Source: Sulfurimonas sp. C5 (GTDB lineage: Bacteria > Campylobacterota > Campylobacteria > Campylobacterales > Sulfurimonadaceae). Taken from it: a stretch of 64,000 nucleotides of DNA. Both the position numbers and the translations under genes were made by a program. Location of the stretch: assembly GCF_029872055.1 (NCBI RefSeq), contig NZ_JARXNQ010000002.1:124001-188000 (forward strand). The letters are read 5' to 3'. Under the pieces are notes generated by a model. It had not been told where the DNA came from and did not search any database. It saw nothing but the letters and a program-made list of their open reading frames with translations. Position 1 is the stretch's first letter. Every line of letters starts with the position of its first letter. This document shows positions 43,708 to 52,376 of this stretch, piece by piece.

Positions 43708-44232
43708 ATGAAAGATAGTAGCCGTAGAGGTTTTATGGGAAAAGCATTCGGTGCTGTAGCGGGTGTAGGGGCCGTTGCTTCACTTTATGCGATGAAAAAA
43801 AGTTGGGATATGCTTCCAAGTGTAAAAGCGGCGGGTTTTACAACATTGGATATGTCGGCATATAAAGAAAATGAATTAGTTACTGAAAAATGGCGTGGAA
43901 AACCTATCTTTGTTCTTAAGTATACGCCTGAGATGATGGGAAAATTAACTGAAAAGCAAAAGGCACGTACTGTTTTTATTAACGGTGAAGGGTATTTAGT
44001 AAATCTTGGACTTTGTACACACCTTGGTTGTATTCCTGGTTACAATTCTGATACTCAATCATTCTTATGTGCTTGTCACGGTGGTACATATGATTTTGCT
44101 GGTGATGTTACAAAAGCACCGCCACCGCGTGGACTCGATATTCCTCCATTTAAAATAGATGGGAATAAACTTGTTCTTGGTGAAGAGGGACCAGAGTATA
44201 AAAATATGAAAGCAACTGGCGTTACGCTTTAA
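43708..44232 (+). CDS. petA: Ubiquinol-cytochrome c reductase Rieske iron-sulfur subunit
   Basis: A 174-residue Rieske protein. An N-terminal twin-arginine signal-anchor (SSRRGFMGKAFGAVAGVGAVASL) is followed by the [2Fe-2S] ligands in CTHLGCIPG near residue 109 and CACHGGTYDFAG near 127. It takes electrons from menaquinol in the bc1 complex and passes them to the PetC cytochrome. First gene of petABC; 13 bp precede petB. A promoter box lies just upstream. Confidence 0.96.
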   Translation: MKDSSRRGFMGKAFGAVAGVGAVASLYAMKKSWDMLPSVKAAGFTTLDMSAYKENELVTEKWRGKPIFVLKYTPEMMGKLTEKQKARTVFINGEGYLVNLGLCTHLGCIPGYNSDTQSFLCACHGGTYDFAGDVTKAPPPRGLDIPPFKIDGNKLVLGEEGPEYKNMKATGVTL

Positions 44233-44245
44233 TTAAGGGGAGAAA

Positions 44246-45460
44246 ATGGCACATTTTGAAAAAGCAACAAGCCTTCATGATTGGATGAACCAACGTTTAG
44301 CAGTTGATACAGTTCGCCGTGTTATGGCTAAAGAGTATTGGATCCCTAAAAATATCAACTTTTTATGGGCAATGGGGATGATTTTAGCAGTAACATTCGG
44401 TTTACTGTTAGTATCTGGTATCTTCTTATTAATGTATTATCAACCAAATGTAGCAACTGCATTTGACAGTGTTAACTACACTATTATGAAAGAGGTTGAA
44501 TTCGGTTGGTTATGGAGACATATTCACGGTGTTGCAGCATCTGTAGTATTCCTTATTATATATATTCATATGTTCACAGGAATTTATTACGGTTCATATA
44601 AAAAGGGACGTGAGATGATCTGGATCTCAGGTATGCTTCTGTTTGTAACTTTCTCAGCTGAAGCGTTTTCTGGTTATATGCTTCCATGGGGACAAATGTC
44701 TTACTGGGCTGGTATGGTTATTACAAACCTTTTTGCTGGTGGTTCATTACATGCTGACGGTTTAGTTGAGTGGATTCGTGGGGATTACGTTCCGGCTCAA
44801 GCTTTCTTAAACCGTTTCTTTATGCTGCATGTACTTTTATTACCGTTAGCAATTTTAGGTCTTATCGGACTTCACTTTGCTGCACTTCGTATCCCTCACG
44901 TTAACAATCAAGATGGTGAAGAGATCGATTTTGAAGCTGAAGCTGCAAAATATAAAGCAGGAAACAAAAAAGAGTCTAAAGTTATCGCATTCGCTAACGA
45001 CTTTATGTCTAAAGATATGATGGTAGTTGGAATCTATTTAGTATTCTTTTTCTATTTAGTGTTTTTCCATTATGACTTTGCAATGGACCCGGTTAACTTT
45101 GACCCTGCAGATGGATTAAAGACTCCTGCACATATTTACCCTGAGTGGTATTTTTTATGGTCATATGAGATCTTACGTCCGTTCCCTGCTGATCCAGGTT
45201 TAGTTGCATTCGGATTTGCTCAAGTAATTTTCTTTGCTTTACCGTTCTTAGACAGAAGTCCAAATGCTGTTCCGGCTGCTCGCCGCGGTGCATTTAAATA
45301 CTGGTTCTGGTTAATGCTTGTAGATATGATTGTGCTTACTGGTATGGGTAAATTACCGCCTGAAGGTATTTTCAGTACTATCGGTTTAGTTGCTGCTATC
45401 GTCTTTATTTTATTATGGATAGCTTTACCGTTCATTACAAAAAAAGAGAAAGCGTTATAG
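44246..45460 (+). CDS. petB: Cytochrome b subunit of the bc1 complex
   Basis: A 404-residue cytochrome b with eight or so membrane helices, heme histidines in WLWRHIHGVAAS and IYIHMFTG near residue 90-110 and FFMLHVLLLPL near 190, and the quinol-site motif YPEWYFLWSYEILRPFP near 300 (PEWY, as usual). It oxidises quinol at the outer face and reduces it at the inner one. Full-length, b6-fused form. Six bases separate it from petC. Confidence 0.96.
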   Translation: MAHFEKATSLHDWMNQRLAVDTVRRVMAKEYWIPKNINFLWAMGMILAVTFGLLLVSGIFLLMYYQPNVATAFDSVNYTIMKEVEFGWLWRHIHGVAASVVFLIIYIHMFTGIYYGSYKKGREMIWISGMLLFVTFSAEAFSGYMLPWGQMSYWAGMVITNLFAGGSLHADGLVEWIRGDYVPAQAFLNRFFMLHVLLLPLAILGLIGLHFAALRIPHVNNQDGEEIDFEAEAAKYKAGNKKESKVIAFANDFMSKDMMVVGIYLVFFFYLVFFHYDFAMDPVNFDPADGLKTPAHIYPEWYFLWSYEILRPFPADPGLVAFGFAQVIFFALPFLDRSPNAVPAARRGAFKYWFWLMLVDMIVLTGMGKLPPEGIFSTIGLVAAIVFILLWIALPFITKKEKAL

Positions 45461-45466
45461 GAGTAT

Positions 45467-46411
45467 ATGATGAAAGAATTTAAAATATTAGCAGTTGTAG
45501 TATTCTTTACTCTTGTAACTTACTACTTAGTTGAACCGTTTGCACACTCGCAAATGCATAAACATATTGAGAGTGAAGGTTTTGAATATAAAGACCTTCC
45601 GGAACTTACAAAAAAAGGTGACGCTGCTCGCGGGCAAGAGCTTGTAATGGGTGCGGGAGCTTGTCTTGGTTGTCACTCTATGGAAGTTGCAGGTATGCCT
45701 GCACCAATGGACCCTGTAACAGCTGCACAAAGTTACGGTGTAAACCCACCGGATCTTTCAAATGCAGGTGCTGTATATGATGAGAAGTTCTTAGCAGCTC
45801 TTATTCAAAACCCTGCACACGCTTTAATGGTTGAACATAAATTTGATGCCGAAAAAGGTCAAATGCATCCAATGGTGCCTTTCTATGGAGCTGGTGGAGA
45901 TCTTGATCAAGAAGTAGCTGATATGGTTACTTACCTAAAATCAGTTGCAGTGAAAAAAGAGGAACTTACATCTGAGCAAGCATTTGAATTAGCATGTGGT
46001 AGATGTCATGCTGACCATTATGCTGGTTGGACACAAATCGGTAAGACACCAACATTCAAAAAAGAGCAAGATGAGTTAAAATTTAAAACACAGGTACTTG
46101 ATTATCAAGACAGTTTAAAAGCATATATGGGTAAATTACCACCGGATTTAAGTATCTATATCCGTTCTCGTGGTGCTCATTACATTGAAACATTTGTGGA
46201 AAATCCACAAAACTATCTGAAAGGTACTGCAATGCCACGTGTTGGTGTAAACGAACATGCAATGGAAAAAGTTGTTGAGTATCTTGAAGATTCTGGTGAT
46301 GCAAAACGCCATGAGAGAGAGAACGTTGGTAAGTATGTAATGATCTTTATCGTTATATTTGCACTATTTGCTTTCTTATGGAAAAAACAAATCTGGAGAG
46401 ATTTACATTAA
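45467..46411 (+). CDS. petC: Diheme cytochrome c subunit of the bc1 complex
   Basis: A 314-residue protein with an N-terminal membrane segment or uncleaved signal (FKILAVVVFFTLVTYYLV), two c-type heme motifs (CLGCHSM near residue 64 and CGRCHAD near 170) and a C-terminal anchor (VMIFIVIFALFAFLW). Campylobacterota use such a diheme protein in place of the single-heme cytochrome c1. It accepts electrons from the Rieske protein and hands them to soluble cytochrome c. ATG 45467 and 45470 are both possible starts, with GGAG ahead. Confidence 0.94.
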   Translation: MMKEFKILAVVVFFTLVTYYLVEPFAHSQMHKHIESEGFEYKDLPELTKKGDAARGQELVMGAGACLGCHSMEVAGMPAPMDPVTAAQSYGVNPPDLSNAGAVYDEKFLAALIQNPAHALMVEHKFDAEKGQMHPMVPFYGAGGDLDQEVADMVTYLKSVAVKKEELTSEQAFELACGRCHADHYAGWTQIGKTPTFKKEQDELKFKTQVLDYQDSLKAYMGKLPPDLSIYIRSRGAHYIETFVENPQNYLKGTAMPRVGVNEHAMEKVVEYLEDSGDAKRHERENVGKYVMIFIVIFALFAFLWKKQIWRDLH

Positions 46412-46418
46412 TTTAATA

Positions 46419-46495
46419 GCAAAATGAGCTAAGCTCATCTTGCTTCGCTAGGACCGCTCTGGTCACTAAAGCTTGCCCCTTATGGGGCAGAATTT
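46419..46495 (+). terminator. Three consecutive hairpins after petABC
   Basis: Hairpin one, 46419-46443: GCAAAATGAG pairs with CTCATCTTGC with one mismatch. Hairpin two, 46452-46464: GACC-GCTCT-GGTC. Hairpin three, 46474-46489: TGCCCC-TTAT-GGGGCA, followed by AATTTTCTTCTT. The last has the look of an intrinsic terminator; the others make the region unusually structured. Confidence 0.6.
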
Positions 46496-46567
46496 TCTTC
46501 TTAATCATTCTTTTTAAAGTTTATCACTGTTTACTTCTACAAAGTTTCCTTTTGCTATAATGCGCGC

Positions 46568-47047
46568 ATGAGATTTAGAGATCTAAAAAAACAGAAAAAA
46601 AATCAGCAAGATACACAAAAGAAAAAAGTATTAAAGTATGCCTCTTATCCAGATCGCATAAAAGCATTTGTAGTTGATATGTTTATGATCTATACCCCGA
46701 TTTTATATTTTATAGCTTATGTTGTAATGGGCTCAAAAGAGGAGTTTCAAGCTTCTCAGTTGGCACCCCTTATAGCAGTTTCAATCTATGGTGTGATCTA
46801 TGCAGTACTGATTGCAAAATTTGGACAAACACCGGGAAAGAAAGCGTATATGATCAAAATCGTTGATGATAAAACAATGAAAAACATCTCTTTTTTCAGA
46901 GCAATTTGCAGATTTATTATGTTTTTATTCTCTACAACAATTCTTTTAGGATTATTAACTCCGTTTTATAGAAGAGATAAAAAAGCACTGCATGATATAG
47001 TGTGTGGTACAATCGAAATAGAAACAAAAGAGATGAATGCTTTATAA
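46568..47047 (+). CDS. RDD-family membrane protein
   Basis: A 159-residue protein with a basic, charged N terminus (about 30 residues) and three or four membrane helices. The family hallmark is ASYPDRIKAFVVDMFMIYTPI near residue 25 (Arg-Asp-Asp-like positions), FGQTPGKKAYMIKIVDD in the middle and FYRRDKKALHDIVCGT near the end. RDD proteins are of mixed role (some are cation antiporters). It stands between petABC and moaA with its own start and is not in a tight operon. Confidence 0.8.
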   Translation: MRFRDLKKQKKNQQDTQKKKVLKYASYPDRIKAFVVDMFMIYTPILYFIAYVVMGSKEEFQASQLAPLIAVSIYGVIYAVLIAKFGQTPGKKAYMIKIVDDKTMKNISFFRAICRFIMFLFSTTILLGLLTPFYRRDKKALHDIVCGTIEIETKEMNAL

Positions 47048-47109
47048 TAAGTGTTATAAGAAAATAAACTAAAAGATTATAGAAATTTTTATCAATTATA
47101 GGAATATAA

Positions 47110-48075
47110 ATGCTAGTAGATAGCTATGACAGAGTAGTGGATTATATCCGTGTATCGGTCACGGAGAGATGTAATTTCAGATGTAACTACTGTATGCCTG
47201 AAAAACCTTTTTCATGGGTACCAAAAGAAAACCTTTTAACATTTGAAGAACTTTTTGAATTTTTGAAAGTGGCAATGGATGAGGGTGTAAAAAAGATCCG
47301 TATCACCGGTGGGGAACCTTTACTTCGTGAAGACCTGGATAAATTCATTAAAATGATTTATGACTATAAGCCAGATATTGATCTTGCAATGACAACAAAT
47401 GCTTTTTTACTCAAAGGTGCTGCGCAAAAGTTAAAAGATGCGGGACTCAAGCGTATCAACGTAAGTATCGATTCTCTTAAACCTGAAGTAGCACAAGAGA
47501 TCGCACAAAAAGATGTACTTAAAAATGTGCTTGAGGGTGTTGATGAAGCTTTAAAAGTAGGACTAAAAGTAAAAGTAAACATGGTACCTATGAAAGGGAT
47601 CAACTCAGATGAGATTGTAGATCTTTTAGAGTACTGTAGAGATCGTGGTATGACAATCCGTTTTATCGAATATATGGAAAATAAACATGCCGATGAAAAA
47701 ATAGAAGGTCTGAAATCGGATGAACTTTTAAATATCATTGCTCAAAAATATAGCTTCAAAGATGAAGGGTTTGACGGACATTCACCGTCACACTATTACA
47801 CTTTGGAAGATGGGTATAAATTTGGTATCATTGAACCATACGAAGATGATTTCTGTAAACAGTGTAACCGTATCCGTCTGACTGCGGAAGGACATCTTAT
47901 ACCATGTTTATATTTTGATGAAGCGATGAGTATTGCAGAGTTTGTAAAACGTGGGGATGTTAAAGGTGCTGCATTGGTACTGAAAGAGGTTGTGAAAAAC
48001 AAACCTGAAAAAAATCGCTGGGGTGGAGAAGATGACGAGGTCTCAACACGTGCTTTTTATGAGACTGGTGGATGA
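47110..48075 (+). CDS. moaA: GTP 3',8-cyclase MoaA (molybdopterin synthesis)
   Basis: A 321-residue radical SAM protein with [14 protein letters not shown] near residue 21 (CxxxCxxC), a glycine-rich [12 protein letters not shown], a second C-terminal iron-sulfur site [10 protein letters not shown]...IPC near 253-270, and the essential C-terminal Gly-Gly (YETGG). It converts GTP to the cyclic precursor of molybdopterin. This ties to the mod transport genes at the other end of the window. queE follows 13 bp later, so the gene probably heads moaA-queE-queD. Confidence 0.96.
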   Translation: MLVDSYDRVVDYIRVSVTERCNFRCNYCMPEKPFSWVPKENLLTFEELFEFLKVAMDEGVKKIRITGGEPLLREDLDKFIKMIYDYKPDIDLAMTTNAFLLKGAAQKLKDAGLKRINVSIDSLKPEVAQEIAQKDVLKNVLEGVDEALKVGLKVKVNMVPMKGINSDEIVDLLEYCRDRGMTIRFIEYMENKHADEKIEGLKSDELLNIIAQKYSFKDEGFDGHSPSHYYTLEDGYKFGIIEPYEDDFCKQCNRIRLTAEGHLIPCLYFDEAMSIAEFVKRGDVKGAALVLKEVVKNKPEKNRWGGEDDEVSTRAFYETGG

Positions 48076-48088
48076 TTAAAGGGGTACA

Positions 48089-48847
48089 ATGCTCTATTTA
48101 GTTGAACATTTTTATTCAATACAGGGGGAAGGGCGTTATGTAGGAAGCCCAAGCCTTTTCTTCCGTTTTGGCGGATGCAATATGAAATGTGAAGGCTTTG
48201 GATGTAAAGAGAAAGCACAAGACGGTACAGAAGTTCTTGGATGTGATACCGTGTATGCCGTAAACAAAGAACACTTTTCCCACGCATGGATTGAAATAAA
48301 TTCTGTTGAACAACTATTAAATATTCTTGAGCTATATGAGTTGCCAGAAGGTGTAGATGTAGTATTGACCGGAGGCGAGCCTTTGATCTATGCAAACGAT
48401 CCTCTTTTTGTATCTTTTTTAGAGAAACTGCGTGAAAACAACCATAGAATCACGTTTGAGACTAACGGTACCATAGCGATAGATTTTGAAAAATATCCTG
48501 TCTATAAAGAGTGTGTTTTTGCACTCTCTGTAAAGTTAGAGAATTCAGGGGAATCACTAGCTAAAAGATTACGTGGCGGTGTAATAAATTCAATTGCTAC
48601 TCATGCAAAAGATGCTTTTTTTAAATTCTCAATTGACGAAGATTCGATCAATATGGCACTAGATGATGAGATTGAACAAATTACAGAGCATGCCCCTTTT
48701 ATAGACGTTTATTGTATGCCTTTAGGGGGAAATAAGGCAGATGTAGAGAAAAATACTCTCGCCTTAATTGAGTACTGCAAAAATAAAGGCTATAATTTTA
48801 GTGATAGGCTGCATATACGTATATGGGATGAAAATAAGGGAGTGTGA
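48089..48847 (+). CDS. queE: 7-carboxy-7-deazaguanine synthase QueE
   Basis: A 252-residue radical SAM enzyme of the 7-deazaguanine (queuosine/preQ1) pathway: EHFYSIQGEGRYVGSPSLFFRFGGCNMKC near the start and VLTGGEPLIY near residue 92. It turns 6-carboxytetrahydropterin into 7-carboxy-7-deazaguanine. The cluster cysteines are CNMKCEGFGC (CxxxCxxxxC) plus a further one in VLGCDTVYA, not the standard CxxxCxxC. Three bases from queD, its upstream enzyme in the pathway. Fold and context make the call safe despite the unusual spacing. Confidence 0.92.
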   Translation: MLYLVEHFYSIQGEGRYVGSPSLFFRFGGCNMKCEGFGCKEKAQDGTEVLGCDTVYAVNKEHFSHAWIEINSVEQLLNILELYELPEGVDVVLTGGEPLIYANDPLFVSFLEKLRENNHRITFETNGTIAIDFEKYPVYKECVFALSVKLENSGESLAKRLRGGVINSIATHAKDAFFKFSIDEDSINMALDDEIEQITEHAPFIDVYCMPLGGNKADVEKNTLALIEYCKNKGYNFSDRLHIRIWDENKGV

Positions 48848-48850
48848 CGT

Positions 48851-49432
48851 ATGATCATTCGTAAACTGTTTAAATTTGAGAATGCACATATTGTTCGTGG
48901 ATGTTCAAGTGTGAAATGCCGCTCTTCGATCCATGGACACTCTTACAAAGTTGAAGTTCTGTTTGAATCAAATTATTTGGACAACGGACAGATGGTATAT
49001 GATTTTGGTTTAATGAAGCAAAATATCAAAGATCTGATAGAGTCTTTTGACCATGCTATCACTTTATGGAATGGTGATGATGCAGAATATATAGCTGATA
49101 TGAAAAAACATTCCCATAGATGGGTAGAGTTGCCAGTTTCACCTTCAGCAGAACAGTTTGCCCGTGTTATTTTCGTACTTATTGATATATTGTTCCATTT
49201 GACAAAAGGGATAAACGGCGAAAAAGAGGTTAAACTTCACAGTATAATAGTGCATGAAACAGATACAGGATACGCACAAGCTTTTAGAGAAGATGCGTAC
49301 AATGCACAAATGGGACAGATTACACTTGAAGAGATTGTTTTTTCAGATGAAGTGCTTAACAGTTTTAACGACCGTAGTTTACTTGAAAAGCTTAAAGCGG
49401 GAAGTGAATTTATAAATCCGGAGTCGGTATAG
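48851..49432 (+). CDS. queD: 6-carboxy-5,6,7,8-tetrahydropterin synthase QueD
   Basis: A 193-residue PTPS-family protein: RKLFKFENAHIVRGCSSVKCRSSIHGHSYKVEV-type start with zinc histidines in AH and HGH and a catalytic cysteine, YDFGLMKQNIKDLIESFDHA near residue 56, and VHETDTGYAQ near 135. It makes the substrate of QueE from dihydroneopterin triphosphate. At 193 residues it exceeds the usual 120-140, with an insertion around residue 80-95 and a C-terminal extension of about 50. Tightly between queE and a membrane-protein gene. Confidence 0.93.
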   Translation: MIIRKLFKFENAHIVRGCSSVKCRSSIHGHSYKVEVLFESNYLDNGQMVYDFGLMKQNIKDLIESFDHAITLWNGDDAEYIADMKKHSHRWVELPVSPSAEQFARVIFVLIDILFHLTKGINGEKEVKLHSIIVHETDTGYAQAFREDAYNAQMGQITLEEIVFSDEVLNSFNDRSLLEKLKAGSEFINPESV

Positions 49433-49849
49433 ATGGAACAAATGTATAGCATGGGAGTAACTATTCACTCTTTGGGTGTAATGGCTCTAATTTTTTCGAT
49501 TGTTATTAATGTTGTACTGCTCTATGAAGCAACTGATATCGAACAGTATAAAAGAAAACGTTCAATAGTCCTTTTACCACTAAACTCAATGTTGGTAGCA
49601 GCAGTGATTTTTACAGGGATGATTATGATGGCAACAAAGCATCTTCATTTTACGCCTGAAAACATCGTAATGATTATTCTCTCTGTTTATTTGATTACTA
49701 AAGAGATACATAGAACAAAAGTTTTAAAGCATGTAGATGATGAAGATGAGGATACTTTTCTTCGTTATAAAGAGTTTGCTTACAAGATAATGAGTGTAGA
49801 ATTGGGACTGGTAATCATTGTATCTTCTTGGATGTGGTTTTTTGCATGA
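49433..49849 (+). CDS. Membrane protein of unknown function, 138 aa
   Basis: Four hydrophobic segments (LGVMALIFSIVINVVLLY, MLVAAVIFTGMIMMA, IVMIILSVYLI, LGLVIIVSSWMWFFA) with a charged loop KHVDDEDEDTFLRYKE between the last two. ATG follows directly after the queD stop and its end overlaps rsmE by ATGA, so it belongs to the queE-queD-rsmE operon. Could be a transporter or an integral helper; no family recognised. A nucleobase-related role would be inference from context only. Confidence 0.72.
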   Translation: MEQMYSMGVTIHSLGVMALIFSIVINVVLLYEATDIEQYKRKRSIVLLPLNSMLVAAVIFTGMIMMATKHLHFTPENIVMIILSVYLITKEIHRTKVLKHVDDEDEDTFLRYKEFAYKIMSVELGLVIIVSSWMWFFA

Positions 49850-50517
49850 TATTTATTTATGAAGAGAATGCCTCAAGAGAGCGCTTTACAATTAAAGGTG
49901 AACTACATAAATATTTGATAAAAGTGCGTCGCCATCAAGAGGGTGATGAGATCTCAATGCGCTTGAAAAATGCACCCGAAATGCTTTATACGTATAAAAT
50001 TGTTTCTGTAGATCCAAGAAGTCTGGAAGTTGCACTTGTTTCAGAACAGGTATGTGAAGTAAAAGCAAAAAAAGCACTCCATATAGGCTGGTGTGTAATC
50101 GATACAAAATCTGTTGAAAAAGTACTGCCTAGCCTGAATGAGATAGGGGTTGAAAAGATCACATTTATCTATTGCGACAGGAGTCAGAAAAATTTCAAAC
50201 CTGACTACAAGCGTTACGAGAGAATTTTGGAAGCTTCCAATCAGCAATGCGGCAGAACAGACTTTATGGAGTTTGCTACGGCAAAAAATGTACAAGAATT
50301 TGTAGAGGGAAATCCTGATACGAAAGTATTTGATTTCTGTGAGAACGTATTGAAAGAAGATGCCGAAATTTCGACAGTTTTAATAGGTTGTGAAGGGGGA
50401 TTTTCCAAAGAGGAAAAAGAGCTTTTATCAAAATATGAAGTTTTCCGTCTAGATACACCTTTGGTTCTACGTTCTGAGAGTGCAGTTCTTGCAGTTGCTT
50501 CAAAGATAATATTGTAA
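49846..50517 (+). CDS. rsmE: 16S rRNA (uracil-1498-N3)-methyltransferase RsmE
   Basis: A 223-residue SPOUT methyltransferase: N-terminal PUA-like HYLIKVRRHQEGDEI-type segment near residue 20-32 and C-terminal knot with IGCEGGFSKEEKELL near 182 and LRSESAVLAVASKII near 205. Methylates U1498 of 16S rRNA. I set the start to ATG 49846, which overlaps the previous stop (ATGA); the frame open upstream (TTG 49828) belongs to the overlap with the membrane protein gene. Confidence 0.92.
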   Translation: MIFIYEENASRERFTIKGELHKYLIKVRRHQEGDEISMRLKNAPEMLYTYKIVSVDPRSLEVALVSEQVCEVKAKKALHIGWCVIDTKSVEKVLPSLNEIGVEKITFIYCDRSQKNFKPDYKRYERILEASNQQCGRTDFMEFATAKNVQEFVEGNPDTKVFDFCENVLKEDAEISTVLIGCEGGFSKEEKELLSKYEVFRLDTPLVLRSESAVLAVASKIIL

Positions 50518-50534
50518 TTTATAAGTTTTTTTGG

Positions 50535-50540
50535 TATAAT
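50535..50540 (+). promoter_or_regulatory. -10 promoter element of rpmE-rsmI
   Basis: AAGTTTTTTTGGTATAAT gives a perfect TATAAT behind a run of Ts, 82 bases before the rpmE start. This leaves a long leader with two hairpins. Confidence 0.65.
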
Positions 50541-50551
50541 CCCATTTCTAA

Positions 50552-50608
50552 AAATCTGCCCCCATACGGATTTAAAAAATATATAGCTATTCGTACTTCG
50601 ACGAGTAG
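50552..50608 (+). promoter_or_regulatory. Two hairpins in the rpmE leader
   Basis: AAATCTG-CCCCCATA-CGGATTT (50552-50573) and CTATTCGT-ACTTCG-ACGAGTAG (50587-50608), each with one G-U pair. The second ends shortly before the AAAAGG ribosome-binding site. They could form an autoregulatory leader for L31; no known riboswitch class is recognised. Confidence 0.4.
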
Positions 50609-50622
50609 TAAAAGGTAAAAAA

Positions 50623-50823
50623 ATGAAAAAAGATCTTCACCCAGTATTAGTTGATTGTACAGTTACTTGTGCATGTGGAAACTCTTTCCAAACAAAATCT
50701 CAAAAAGACGAGATGAGAATTGACATTTGTAACGAGTGTCACCCATTCTTCACAGGTTCTGAGCGTATGGTAGATACTGCTGGACGTATCGAGAAATTCA
50801 AAGCACGTTACGCTAAAAAATAA
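50623..50823 (+). CDS. rpmE: 50S ribosomal protein L31 (zinc-binding form)
   Basis: A 66-residue L31 beginning [21 protein letters not shown] with zinc ligands in CAC and [10 protein letters not shown] and a basic [12 protein letters not shown] end. It is the cysteine-containing (C+) type; the zinc-free paralogue used under zinc shortage is not in the window. Transcribed from a promoter 82 bases upstream, followed 13 bp later by rsmI. Confidence 0.96.
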   Translation: MKKDLHPVLVDCTVTCACGNSFQTKSQKDEMRIDICNECHPFFTGSERMVDTAGRIEKFKARYAKK

Positions 50824-50836
50824 TCAAGATCTAATC

Positions 50837-51652
50837 TTGCTTACACTTGTTCCAACTCCGATTGGGAACATTGGCGATATATCGCTAAGAGCCATAGAGG
50901 TTCTTAGCCAAGCCGACACCCTTCTTTGCGAAGATACTCGCGTTACAAAAAAACTTCTTCATATTTTACAAGAGCGCTACAATACTGAATTAAAACCTAA
51001 CCAAGAGTTTATCTCTTTACATTCACACAATGAACAATCTTTTGTTGAAAAATTAGATCCATCTATATTTGAGCAAAACGTTGTTTATGTCAGTGATGCA
51101 GGAATGCCTGGAATCAGTGATCCAGGACAGGTATTGGTGGACTACTGTATTGCAAATTCTATAGAATACGACATCTTGCCTGGTGCAAATGCAGTACTTA
51201 CTGCTTTTGTAGCAAGCGGTTTTGTAAATACTCAAATGCTCTTTTTAGGCTTTTTAGACCATAAAGGCAGTTCTCGTGAAGCAGGGCTTAATGAAGCTCT
51301 TCACAACGGCTATACGACTATTTTATATGAATCACCGCATAGGATAGAAAAGCTTTTAGGTGAAATAGAAAAAACAGAACCCTCTAGAGAGTTGTTTTTG
51401 GCAAAAGAACTCACTAAAAAGTTCCAGAGATATCTGCGTGGAACGGCAAGTGAAATTTTGAAAACTCTTGATGGAAACTTTAAAGGTGAGTGGGTTGTTG
51501 TGATCCGTGCAGGGGAGAAACAAAACAGCTCTGCAATTACTCAAAAAGATATTTTAGAATTAGACCTTCCAAAAAAAGTTCAAGCGAAATTAATAGCAAA
51601 AATAACGGGTGAAAATACAAAAGCTTGTTATCAACGGTTGATGAATCTTTAA
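50837..51652 (+). CDS. rsmI: 16S rRNA (cytidine-1402-2'-O)-methyltransferase RsmI
   Basis: A 271-residue tetrapyrrole-methylase-fold protein: LTLVPTPIGNIGDISLRAIEVL at the start, CEDTRVTKKLL near residue 30, VSDAGMPGISDPG near 85 and LPGANAVLTAFVASG near 115. It 2'-O-methylates C1402 in the decoding centre. TTG start at 50837, the only position that keeps the N-terminal VPTPIGN strand. A weak ribosome-binding site; coupling from rpmE is likely. Confidence 0.93.
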   Translation: MLTLVPTPIGNIGDISLRAIEVLSQADTLLCEDTRVTKKLLHILQERYNTELKPNQEFISLHSHNEQSFVEKLDPSIFEQNVVYVSDAGMPGISDPGQVLVDYCIANSIEYDILPGANAVLTAFVASGFVNTQMLFLGFLDHKGSSREAGLNEALHNGYTTILYESPHRIEKLLGEIEKTEPSRELFLAKELTKKFQRYLRGTASEILKTLDGNFKGEWVVVIRAGEKQNSSAITQKDILELDLPKKVQAKLIAKITGENTKACYQRLMNL

Positions 51653-51692
51653 ATATTAACACTAATTAAAAATTTTTTGCTAAAATACCTCC

Positions 51693-52376
51693 ATGTTAAT
51701 TTATGCGAAACAACCTATATATTATTTTATTGATCATTACCCTCATAAGATCAAAACACTTTATTTAGCCAAAGAACTGGATAAAAAAGAGTACTCACGA
51801 TTAATGAAAATGGGATTTGAGATCAAAAGAATCCCTAATGAAGCTGCTGTTAAAATGAGTAAAAATGCCAATCATCAGGGCTTTTTAGCAGAAGTGGAAG
51901 ATTACCAACTACACGATTTTAAAACATTTCTAGATAAAGATTTTATTGTTGTTTTAGCAGGTTTAACCGATATAGGTAATATCGGTTCTATTATCAGAAG
52001 TGCTTATGCACTTGGTGTTGATGCAATTGTGGCATGTGGAGTAAAAAAATTGCCGATTGAACCGATACTCAGAACAAGTACAGGGGCACTTTTTGATATG
52101 CCTTTTGCGATCGAGCAGAATATTCACAATGTTTTAAACGATATGAAAATGTCCGGATTTTCAACATACGGTGCAGATATGGGCGGTATAGATATTCGTG
52201 ATGCCAAGATAAGTAAAAAAAGAGTGTTGGTACTTGGAAGTGAAGGAGAAGGTCTGAGCAACAGAGTTTCTTCTAAACTTGATAATGTTGTAAGTATTGC
52301 TATGTCACATGACTTTGACTCTTTGAATGTGAGTGTAGCAGGTGCTATTTTAATGGATAGGATGAGATATGAATGA
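51693..52376 (+). CDS. rlmB: 23S rRNA (guanosine-2'-O)-methyltransferase, RlmB/TrmH family
   Basis: A 227-residue SpoU-type methyltransferase: N-terminal substrate-binding part with HQGFLAEVEDY near residue 68, motif 1 TDIGNIGSIIRSAYALGVDAI near 90, motif 2 LVLGSEGEGLS near 178 and motif 3 LNVSVAGAILMDR near 210. Likely methylates G2251 of 23S rRNA; related family members act on other sites or tRNA. It overlaps the next gene by 8 bp. Confidence 0.88.
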   Translation: MLIYAKQPIYYFIDHYPHKIKTLYLAKELDKKEYSRLMKMGFEIKRIPNEAAVKMSKNANHQGFLAEVEDYQLHDFKTFLDKDFIVVLAGLTDIGNIGSIIRSAYALGVDAIVACGVKKLPIEPILRTSTGALFDMPFAIEQNIHNVLNDMKMSGFSTYGADMGGIDIRDAKISKKRVLVLGSEGEGLSNRVSSKLDNVVSIAMSHDFDSLNVSVAGAILMDRMRYE

